Part shown: in pieces, positions 54,222 through 64,000 of the stretch
Position numbering within the stretch: position 1 is the first letter of the stretch
How the letters are laid out: each line of letters opens with the position of its first letter
Source: Neocallimastix lanati (nom. inval.)
Taxonomy: Eukaryota; Neocallimastigomycota; Neocallimastigomycetes; Neocallimastigales; Neocallimastigaceae
DNA length: 64,000 nucleotides
Direction: 5' to 3'
Assembly: GCA_016946835.1 (NCBI GenBank)
Contig: JACVTC010000058.1
Coordinates: 52,501-116,500 of the forward strand
Notes under the pieces: generated by a model
What the model was told of the DNA's origin: nothing
Seen by the model: only the letters and a program-made list of their open reading frames with translations
Database searches by the model: none
Made by a program: the position numbers and the translations under genes

Positions 54222-55589
54222 TATTTTAATAACCTTTAATTTATTTCTATGTTAAAAAGACAAATAGTAATGAAAATGATATAAAAGAAAAATGAAAAAA
54301 AAAATAAGTTATTTCAAAATTTGATTACTATTCTATTTATGTAACTTTTATTTTTTTTTTCTTATTTATTTATTTATTTATAAAAAAAAGTTTATTCTAC
54401 TTTTTTTTTGTTGTTATACTTTTATGAGAAATATTGTATTTATTATATATTCAAAATATAAATTATCTTTTATAATGAAATAAATAATTATAATTAAGTC
54501 TTAAATATATTATAAGTATATTGAATTAAATTGTTTTTCTTATTAAATTAAATAATAAATTAAAAAAAAAAATTTTTTTTCTTATTCCTAATTTAGGAGT
54601 AATTCTTTGTTCTAAATATCTTCTTTGTATGAAAAAATATATTGATTTTCCTTTAAACGCAAAAAAATTAATTTTTATATTTAATTAAAGTTATACTTTA
54701 ATAATAATATACTTTTCTTTTTACTTTTGTGTAATATTGTTTTATTAAAATTTTAAATTTTACCAATTAATTTAGGAGATCTTTACTATACAATTGTTTG
54801 AAAAAAAAATATTTCTGTAATACATTTATTTTGGATTGAGAAAAAAATATAATTATTATTTTTTATAATTAAAATTTATCATAATATAATAATAAAATGT
54901 TTTTTTTTGTGTAATCATTTTATATTAAAATTTTTAATATATATATATATATATATTTTTTTTTTAATTTATAAAGTTAAACATCATATGTAAATATAGA
55001 AAAATTTTATTAAATATAAAGTCCGATAAAATGGATAAAGTATGATTATATATTTAATTTAATATATATTAATTATGACAAGAAAAATTTTTATGAAAAT
55101 ACTTTTTGAATATTAAGTTTTAATTACATATTAAAAATTCTACATTAACTCTATATCAAAATTTATCATTTTTTTTATATAATTGTAATTTATTAATAAT
55201 TATTTATTTTGCTATAAATAAAATGTAATTAATATTATTTATTATTTAATGGAAATATGAGTTTATTCTATTTTTTTATTGAATAAAATTATTACCATGC
55301 TAACAAAGTAATATGTTATTTAAAAGATGTAAATTTTTTTTTGAATAGAACAATCTATATTTTATTATATATTAATATATTATATCCTATATTAAAATTA
55401 AGAAAACTAGATGGTTCTTTTTTTTTTTTTTTTTTTTTTGATATTATTAAAATTAAAATCCTTAAATCTACAATATATATAATAAAATAATATATATAAT
55501 TAAATTTTTTTTTATTTCACATTTAATACTATATAAAATAATTAAATTAATAATTATTACATGAATATATTAAATATCATTTCATTAAA

Positions 55590-55765
55590 TATATTATATA
55601 TTTATTGGAATAGTAGTTTTTTTTATTTGATTAATATATTATATATTTATTGAAATAGTAGTTTTTTTTATTTAATATATTATATATTTATTGAAATAGT
55701 ACTTTTTTTTGTTGGATTAATATATTATATATTTATTGAAATAGTACTTTTTTTATTGGATTAAA
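55590..55765. repeat. Tandem repeat of about 45-50 bp, four copies
   Basis: Each unit holds ATATATTATATATTTATTGA then AATAGTAGTTTTTTTTATT or a close variant. Confidence 0.85.
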
Positions 55766-56511
55766 ATTAAAATTGTATATAAACCTTAAATAAAACAAAA
55801 TATAAATAAATTAAAATAAATATTAAAGCAAAAATTTAAACATAATTAATATATTTATTTTTTTTTATATATAATACCATGAAATGTAATTATTTCGATA
55901 AAAATTATGTAATAATTGTTACATTTTAATTAATTTTTAATAATTTTTAATATATAAATCATAATAGAAAATTAATAATATATTAAAGCTTCTTATATTT
56001 ACATATTAATATAAAATTATTGACATATGGTAAACAGTATAAAAAAAGTTTTTTAATATATAATATACTTTTTATATATTTTGATTAGTTATTTATTTTA
56101 TTATAAAATAAATTTTATATTATATAATTATTTTTTCAAATAATAAAAAAAAATTAAAGGAGATTTGAAATTTATTAGAAATTTGACATTCTTGGTATTC
56201 TATTTTAAATATATATAGTATCCATTTTTAAATAATCATCATTAGTATCTCCAACTATATTATCAGAATCACCCTGATAGTAATTACAAGGAAAAAAGTG
56301 AATAAAAATAAAGGACTAGATCAATCAATTTTAATAATGAAAAGAAATAATATTAAAAAAATATATATTTAATAAGATTCTCCTTTATATTAAAATTTAA
56401 TTTTATAAGAAACCATATATAGTTTAATTATTATTTACTATGAACATATTTTTTTTCCAAAAATGGTTTTTAACCTCCACTTATATTAAATAGAACAATA
56501 TTTAAATTTAT

Positions 56512-56650
56512 TTAACTCATATAATTTATAAATTTAATGAATATTATATGATATTAATAATATATATTTATATATATACTCCAACTCATATAATTTATAA
56601 ATTTAATGAATATTATATGATATTAATAATATATATTTATATATATACAA
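56512..56650. repeat. Direct tandem duplication of about 70 bp
   Basis: The word starting AACTCATATAATTTATAAAT and running through TTATATGATATTAATAATAT to TATATATA occurs twice back to back with no visible differences, so the duplication is recent. Confidence 0.9.
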
Positions 56651-57640
56651 GTATATTTTGTTATTTTCTATTGTGTTACTTACTTTTTTTTTTTTGATTA
56701 ATAAATAAACTTTATATAATCAAAATCAGGAAATATTTAATAGTACTTAAAATATCTATAATTATTTTATTTGTGAAAAGTACTAATATTACTAAAACAT
56801 AATATAAATATGATATAATAGGTTTAATATAGTATGAGTGTGGTATAAAAAAAATATAAAAAAAATATATATATATAATATTTATTTTTAAATCATATTT
56901 ATTATAATATATATCTATATACATTATAATATATGTATTTAATATTGATAAATATCGTTTAAATATTTATAATACTATTTATATTATAAAGTTGCTCCAT
57001 TTAAATCAATTAGCAAATAAATGATATATTTATATGATACTCTATTGTATTATATTGTATTACATATATTAGAATATTCTTTTAATTATATATTTTATAA
57101 TTATTATTTATTATTTATTATTAATTCAATTATTATTTATTATTTATTATTTATTTATTTATTATTTATTATTTATTCATTTATTATTTAGTATTTATTA
57201 TTTTATTATTTATTATTTATTATTTATTTATTTATTATTTATTATTTATTCATTTATTATTTATTATTTATTATTTAATAATAAATACTCTTTTAATTCA
57301 TTTTATTATTTAGTACTTAATATTTAATAATAAATACTCTTTTAATTCTTTTTATTATTTAATTATTTATTATTTTTGATTTATTATTTATGATTTATTA
57401 TTTATTTATTATTTTTGATTTATAATTTAATTTATAATAAATCTAATTATGATGTACATTTTATTTATAAACAGAAAGTTTTGTAAAAATTGATTGTAAA
57501 AAAATATTCATCTCTAACTCCTAACTCCATCCCATCCCTCAAAGTTTAATTCATAATAAATATATTAAATTAGAATGATTTTTAATATTAATAAATACTC
57601 ATTATGATTTTGATTGTTTTATTGGTAACATCTTCAATAT

Positions 57641-57960
57641 AAGTAAAAATAGTTACTTTCTCGTTCTTATTAAGAAGAGATATTACATTCAATAATGGAT
57701 AGAACTGAACTGAAAGATATACATTTAGCTGAAAGTATATCAAAAAAAAAAAAAAAAAAAAAGTTATTGAATTTAAACTATAATAGAGAAGGAATTCCTG
57801 TTATAGCTATCAGTAATTAAGGAAAATTCTATTCCAACGTTAAGAATTAAAAATATCAAATCTTCTAAAATGATCCATTAAAATATTTTCCAATTTGTAA
57901 GATTCCTCAGTTTACTAAAAAAAAAAAAAAGTTGTCAACCTATTTTTTTATGTCTATATT
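57641..57960 (+). other. Less AT-rich patch, possible decayed gene
   Basis: At 57694 a short frame reads MDRTELKDIHLAESIS before a poly(A)-encoded Lys run, and text up to 57935 is less AT-rich than its surroundings. No family recognised and no long frame. Confidence 0.25.
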
Positions 57961-58697
57961 CTATATTTATATATAATTAAACAAATAGGTGAAAATAAAA
58001 CTGTATTAGATATCTGTAAATAAATATTAAAAACAAACGAATAAACACATTATTTGAACTTTTCAAAAATACTAGTAAAATAAATCTTTTAAATATAAAT
58101 AATAAAATATAAATAATAAAATATATAAAAATAAATATTATATTTATTATTATTATGAGATATAATATATTCAATTAAGTATATTTCATTCTAATTTTGT
58201 TTTAAATTTATTATTAAAACTATTATACATTTATAAATAAATATAAAAATAATAATATAAAAAAAAAAGTTATTTTAATTTTCAATAATATAGATAATAT
58301 GTTAAATATTTTATTATTATATATATTATAATATATATCATATAATTTTATATAAAACATCATATAAAGGAATATTAAGTAGAAGATTTAATAATACAAG
58401 AAAATTATGTAATTAATAAAATATATAATAAACAAACATTAGAATATAATAAATACATATCAATATATAATAAATATATATTAATATATATTACTATATA
58501 ATAAATAAAATCAATATATAATAAATAAATATTAATATATGATGAATAAACATTAAAATCTATAATAAATTAATATTGATATATATATTTATTATTCAAT
58601 ATTTTAAAAGATAAATGAAATAGTATATTTTAATTTTTATAAATTAAATGTTATACAATTATTATTAGTTCAATATAGATTAATATATATTACATAT

Positions 58698-59826
58698 GAG
58701 TGTGTGTCATTTCACAAAAATTCATTTCGGAAAAGTTTCATTTCGCAAAATTTTTTGTGTCATTTCGCAAAAGTTCATTTCTCAAAAATTTCATTTCGGA
58801 AAAGTTTCATTTCGCAAAATTTTAATAAATAATAAATATATATATATATATAAAATAAAAAATAAAAAAAAATAAAAAATAAAAATAAAAAATATAAAAT
58901 AAAAATATAAAATAAAAAATAAAAAATATAAAATATAAAATATAAAATAAAAAATAAAAATAAATAAATAAAAATATAAAAAATATAAAATAAAAATATA
59001 AAATATAAAATATAAAATATAAAATATAAAATATAAAATATAAAATATAAAATATAAAATATAAAATAAAAATAAAAAATATAAAATAAAAAATAAAAAA
59101 TATAAAATATAAAATATAAAATATAAAATAAAAAAATAGATACCACCTAAAATCATCCTAATTTTGTGCTACTTTTAACTCCCTTTTTTATGATGTCCTC
59201 ATCTTTTTTTTTTTTTTTTTTTTACTGAATTATTTATAAATATTTCTTTTATTAAAAAAATTTATTAGCAATTTAAGATTTTTAAAATACTGCGCAAGGA
59301 CTTAAAAAGTGTAAAATGATCAATTAATTATTTAAATATTATTTTTTAATATTTTTTTTTAATAATTATATTTTAAATTTAACAATTATATTTTAAATTA
59401 TTATCCTTTACATCTTTTAAATTATTAATACTTATTTTTTTTTATATATATAAAATTCTTATATATATTTTAAAAAATTATAAAACGTTTAAAACATATG
59501 ATAAAATATTTTATTTTTTTAAAGCGTTAATTCTAATGAATATTTATTATTATATAATGTATATTTTATATATGTCCATATATATATGTATATTTTTTTT
59601 TTAAAAATTTAATTTTAAAATTTATTTATTTATTATAGTTTTATATATTTATTTTTATTTATTTAGTTTTTTATTTAAATTTTATATATTATTTATTTAT
59701 TTTATTATTAATTTATTTATTTATTAAAAATTTTGCGAAATGAAACTTTTGCGAAATGAAACTTTTTATGTAAATTTTCCGAAATGAAACTTTCCGAAAT
59801 GAAATTTTGCGAAATGCTCCTCCCCC
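58698..59826. mobile_element. Non-autonomous MULE-related element (MITE-like) with 9-bp target duplication
   Basis: Flanked on both sides by ATTACATAT (58689-58697 and 59827-59835), a 9-bp direct repeat of the length MULEs make. The left end carries four to five copies of CATTTCGCAAAA/CATTTCGGAAAAGTTT (58710-58825). The right end carries the same words inverted (GCGAAATGAAACTTT, CCGAAATGAAA; 59735-59815) and closes with GCTCCTCCCCC. The interior is AT-rich with an (ATAAA)n tract (58850-59130). No transposase is inside, so it would need help from an autonomous MULE such as the one at 14.3 kb. Confidence 0.85.
58850..59135. repeat. ATAAA / AAAAT microsatellite inside the MITE-like element
   Basis: Alternating AAAAT and ATAAA pentamers with few interruptions. 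Long frames of Tyr/Ile/Phe on the minus strand are artefacts of this tract. Confidence 0.95.
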
Positions 59827-59835
59827 ATTACATAT

Positions 59836-62049
59836 AATATCAAAATAACTGTACATGAAAGAAAGAATATGTACATGTTCATTAAAATATACAATATATA
59901 AAAGTTGAGCCATATAAAATACGATAAAAAAATAATATAAATGGATAATTTATAATTAGTTGACTAATATATGAATATGTCTTACAAATAATAATTATAC
60001 TTTAATATTTACTCATATATAATATATCTAAATTTGATATGCCAAATATTATCATATATTATATTAAAAAGTACCATACAAATTGGAGTTTTTAATTCTT
60101 GTTAATTTATGATAGTAAAAATTTAATATCTATATGATATAAAACGTAAATAAAAACTTTAATTATTAATAAATTATTTTATTAATAATTACATAAAAAT
60201 AAATTAATAAATCATTTGCAAACTCGTGATATAAATAAAACGTGATCGAAAATAACGTGAGAAAATTAAAATTATGTAAAGACATAAAATTATGAAAGAA
60301 CATAAAAATTAATGTAAACATAAAATTTATTACATAAATTTTATGTTATGTTAAAATTGAAATAATTTATAAATTTCTTTTTATTATTTTTATTATTTTT
60401 ATATTTAATATTTTATTTTATTATATTTTTAATTATTTTAATAATTATTATTTTATATTAATATTTTATTAATTATAATAAATTTATATTTTTATTAATA
60501 TTTTATGAATATTTTATATTTTATTTTATACTTTTATATTAAATACTTTAAATACTTAATAGTTACTCTAAGAGAATTAATTAATTAATTAAATAGTTTA
60601 TTATGAATTTCAAATATAAAAACAAGAATAATTCTTTATAATTATTCTTTGCAGCACAATTCTATGCCAAAATTATATTATAATTATTTTATATTTTCGA
60701 ATAATGAATAAATACATGTATTAATAAATTTTACAATTATTTTTAAATAAATAAATAAAATTTTATAATTAAATAACAAATTTATAAAACTTCTCCCAAC
60801 AAGAGAACTTGAACCAAAGGCGTACTTTATCATATATCAAATATTCTAATTGTATAAATGTATACGTTTATGTATAAATAAAATTATAATATTAATTGAT
60901 GTAACCTTGGGAATTAATTTAAATTTATTTAGCTTTTATTAAATTATTTATTTAATTTTATTATTATAGTATTATAATTACATTATGAATTAATAAAAAA
61001 ATAATTATTCTTGAATCTACATTTAAAACTATCTAACAACTTTCTCACACACTTCTCTTAATTATAATTAAATAACATAAAAATAAAATATTTATCTGAA
61101 TTAACTATTCAATTGTTTTTTCTTGTAATTAAAATGAACTATTTAATGAGTTTTTATGTAAAGTATTATAAATATTAATAATTATCATTTATGGAAATAT
61201 TTATTACCTAAATAAATATATATACAATAATTAGATATTTAATTATGTTATATTATTATGTTATAAAATTTATTATTTCGTATATTATTAATTATAAGTA
61301 GAATAAATATTTAGAAATCAAGCCACTTTTACAGAACATTATAAAATTATTAGATTTAAATTTGATTTATGACATTAATTTATGTTTGAATAATTAATTT
61401 TTATATTAATTAAGGTTGAATATTTCATTTTATACCATATTTAATATTTATATATAATATAATAAATTATTATGAATAATGTACATAAAATATTAAACTA
61501 TTAATAGATAAAAGGCAATAATTATTAAGTATATCTATAATAAATACTAAATATAGTTTATGATTAAATATATATATTACTATACTTATTATAAAGCTTT
61601 TTCGAATTTTCCATTTATTAATCCTATTTATATACCACTCATTTACTCAAAAATAAAAAATACATACAAAAAATTGAATATACTAATTTTTTAGAATTTT
61701 TAGAATATTTTAAAATAAAATATCTTAATTATTTAATAGTTTGTACAATACATATTCTTATTAATAGTATATAAAGAATTGAATTAATCATTATTATTAC
61801 CTTTAACAACATTTTAATTATCTTTTTTGTAAAAAAAAAACAAATTGAATTTACAAATTATAACATTTTTAAAAAAGATAAAATTTAAATAACAAGAGAA
61901 TATTGATAATAATGCGACTAATTAATATATATCTTTAATAAAATAAATTGCATATATTAAAATTCATTCCTCAATTTATAATATTTTAAAATATTTATTA
62001 CATATAAGAATATTGTCCTTTAATTAAAAGTTTTAAAAATTAAAGTTGG
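59836..62049. other. Gene-free AT-rich stretch
   Basis: No frame above noise. A short less AT-rich patch at 60785-60825 contains a B-box-like GAACTTGAACC but no tRNA fold. Confidence 0.5.
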
Positions 62050-62064
62050 TTTATTTCTAATAAT

Positions 62065-62350
62065 AATAATTTATTGTATTTGTAAATTAAATTATAAATT
62101 ATTTTATATGTTTAAATATTAATAAGATTTTAATACAAATGATGGTAATTTTTTTGCATCTATGAAATATTAAAGTGATTATTGTATTTGTAAAATAAAT
62201 TATATGTTTAAATATTAATAAGATCATAATACAAATGATGGTAATTTTTTTCATCTATGAAGTATTAAAGTGATTATTGTATTTGTAAATTAAAATATAA
62301 ATTATCTTTTATGATTAAAAATAAATAATTAAGATTGTAATACAAATGAC
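62065..62350. repeat. Tandem repeat of about 105 bp, 2.5 copies
   Basis: The word TTGTATTTGTAAATTAAA, then ATTAATAAGATTTTAATACA, AATGATGGTAATTTTTTTGC and TATTAAAGTGATTA repeats, with the third copy partial and diverged. It ends just before the gene cluster at the right edge. Confidence 0.85.
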
Positions 62351-62385
62351 AGTTATTAATTTTATACAAAGTATAATTGAACAAA

Positions 62386-64000
62386 ATGAATCCACTCCGT
62401 CATTTGCGATTTGTTATTGATGATAAAGAGTTCTCTTTTTTTGAAGGAATAAATATTATATCGATTGTAATAAAAAATTGAATATTCCATATAAAATAGT
62501 GAATACAAATAAAAACAAAGTGTCTGTTTTAAATTAAAAAAAAATCATTGTTTAACTTGGTCAATGTTTTAGAAGAACATATGAATGAAAAAACGATTAA
62601 ATATAAGTATTTTATGAAAGATAAAACTAAAGCCACATATTATATTTCGATTGACATTTATCAATTCGAATTCGAAGAATATTTCAATAAAATTAAAAGC
62701 TTAAAATTGCCTTCAAATTCTCTATATGTATTTGGGAGCTTTGACAATTTGAAATACATTCATTATTATAATAATTATTTTAAGGAACATTTTACCTATA
62801 ATCAAAATTTAATACTGGATGATTTACCTATTTCAAATAAAATAACAGGTAATTATATTATTGTAAAATTATGTCATGATTTGATACAAATTGCTTCCGA
62901 CAAAATTTCGTTTACGAAATATGATTCATATGATATCATCCAATTAATATTACCCTGTCTCGATATTTCAAAAAGTAAAGCTTTTGTTAAGTTTACTCCA
63001 ACAGATGTTAGTTTTTCCAATCCAATAAGTATTAATTTGCAATTATTTAATAGCATACTCTATTCATATGATTTATATCCATACTTATATACAAATAAAT
63101 CAAATAGGTTGATAAGAAATCAAACTAACTTAATTTATAAAATGAATATTTATAATACATGGTTGGAAATGTCCAATTATAGTGGTAATGATACCCATCC
63201 AGATATTGTAAAATTTGAAAAACTGGAATGGTATATGTACTCTTCAGTAAAAATTGTCATAAAATATCTATACCTGTTATATGTGAATTTTCATATCAAT
63301 TGGGAATCGGAAAACAAAATCTCTATTCTAAAAGCACCCTTAAAAATTAATTACAATAAACTGTTCGGAAAATACTATACGAGACATTTTAGCAACAGCA
63401 AGAAAGTATTCCCGGTTTGTGCAGATAAAGAGTATTGCGAAAAAATATATATATATATATAAAATACATTCAATGGAATGATAATTATTATATGGCACCC
63501 GAAGGAAAAGGTTATACCATAGTATTTGTTGAGAAAAAAAAAAAAAAAGTTTTTCAATAATGATATAGTAGCGATCCATAAATGCGTAAAAACTATAAGA
63601 AAATATACTGGCTCAAAGCAAACCCCTTACTCCAATATGTCTTATGAGCTCGATCCAAACAGCAAAGGTAAATTTCCACCGACTTTATTTATTTCCTATG
63701 GATATGAATTAACCAATCTTTTTAGAAATTACTTAAATACAGAAGATGACCCCTCCATTCAATTTGGGATGTGTCCCTGCGGTAAGACGTAAATTAGCAT
63801 CCCTAACCAATTAAATATTATAAAATTTATGAAAAAAAAAAAAAAAGGTTAAAATGATTTTCCATTCTAATAATGGAAATGATATACAGTTAGATTTCAA
63901 CCAGGAGGATATCAAAAAATTAGAGGAGTTCACTTCTAACAAGGAAGAACAAGTTAAAATAAATATATTAGCATTTTCTGTAGATGACAAAATGAGAAGT
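62386..64000 (+). other. Compact fossil gene cluster of unknown, possibly large-DNA-virus, origin
   Basis: Three closely spaced coding stretches on one strand, about 60 bases or less apart, with much less AT-rich codons than the rest of the window. The first two (62386-63462 and about 63480-63792) are broken, with roughly three to five breaks in all. The third (from 63853) is open to the window edge. The first includes a 304-codon open stretch (62548-63462) rich in Tyr/Asn/Ile with SLYVFGSFDNLKYI, ITGNYIIVKLCHDLIQIASD and CADKEYC. The second has DIVAIHKCVKTIRKYTGSKQ, DDPSIQFGMCPCG; the third starts MIFHSNNGNDIQLDF. No fungal family is recognised. Tight spacing, lack of introns and Cys-rich spacing are reminiscent of genes from large DNA viruses integrated in fungal genomes. 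This is inference and uncertain; a decayed gene family or linear plasmid is also possible. Confidence 0.4.

Larger units (their letters stand above)
54222..57640. other. 3.4 kb gene-poor AT-rich stretch
   Basis: Contains a tandem repeat at 55590-55760, a 70-bp duplication at 56510-56650 and ATTT/ATT variants (57100-57430). A minus-strand patch at 56290-56205 reads CNYYQGDSDNIVGDTNDDYL before a stop; it could be the end of a decayed gene but has no recognised family. Confidence 0.5.

Noticed and set aside
58775-59156. Two overlapping Phe/Tyr/Ile-rich minus-strand proteins
   Set aside because: They are translations of the ATAAA/AAAAT tract inside the MITE-like element.
60785-60860. tRNA 3' half (GGTTCAAGTTC on the minus strand)
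   Set aside because: No matching 5' acceptor strand, no A box and no paired T-stem.

Overview
The window looks like nuclear DNA of an anaerobic gut fungus (Neocallimastigomycota; Neocallimastix, Piromyces and Anaeromyces are the obvious candidates). By eye it is extremely A+T rich, with long homopolymer, (ATT)n and ATAAA-type tracts. It carries a GH5 cellulase-like gene flanked by paired six-cysteine fungal dockerin domains (CBM10 type), a hallmark of this phylum. Other typical features are short introns with GTAA...TAG ends, hugely repetitive secreted proteins and asparagine-rich tails.

Layout. 1-4.0 kb: 3' part of a leucine-rich-repeat membrane protein in which nearly every exon is exactly 69 bp and encodes exactly one LRR. 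4.5-14 kb: a GH5/dockerin gene with two stops at Trp codons, set among fragments of LINE-type retroelements. 14.3-20.3 kb: a MULE-type DNA transposon region with a broken FLYWCH/MULE transposase, a nested tRNA-like short element and about 2.2 kb of a ~51-bp minisatellite. 20.7-21.7 kb: a compound minisatellite joined to a duplicated fragment of the LRR gene's 3' end. 22.9-24.2 kb: a nucleotide-sugar transporter, modelled here with three exons. 25.6-28.5 kb: a young Ty1/copia fossil with near-identical LTRs. 29.4-35.3 kb: a 1966-residue secreted protein on the minus strand built from three near-identical 557-residue units (chitin-binding domain plus two von Willebrand A domains), then a Thr/Lys stalk and a terminal chitin-binding domain. 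40.8 kb: a small PH-like protein. 43.0-44.6 kb: a broken copy of the coatomer gamma subunit appendage (minus). 45.1-51.2 kb: MULE and LINE fragments and a partial glycosyltransferase copy. 52.5-54.2 kb: a three-exon type II membrane glycosyltransferase-like gene (minus). 58.7-59.8 kb: a MULE-related non-autonomous element with a perfect 9-bp target-site duplication. 62.4-64 kb: a compact, partly broken gene cluster of unknown, possibly viral, origin running off the right edge.

Genes that look intact are the LRR protein (5' end outside the window), the nucleotide-sugar transporter, the VWA/chitin-binding protein, the small PH-like protein and the glycosyltransferase. Several fit a secretory and cell-surface theme: Golgi sugar transport, Golgi glycosylation, chitin-bound adhesion-like protein and a membrane LRR receptor-like protein. 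They are not an operon and I see no direct evidence that they work together. The strongest unusual signals are the one-exon-one-LRR array, the 1.67-kb triplication in the VWA gene, the paired Trp-to-stop changes in the cellulase, a conserved 3' hairpin shared by three retroelement copies, and the unexplained gene cluster at the right end.
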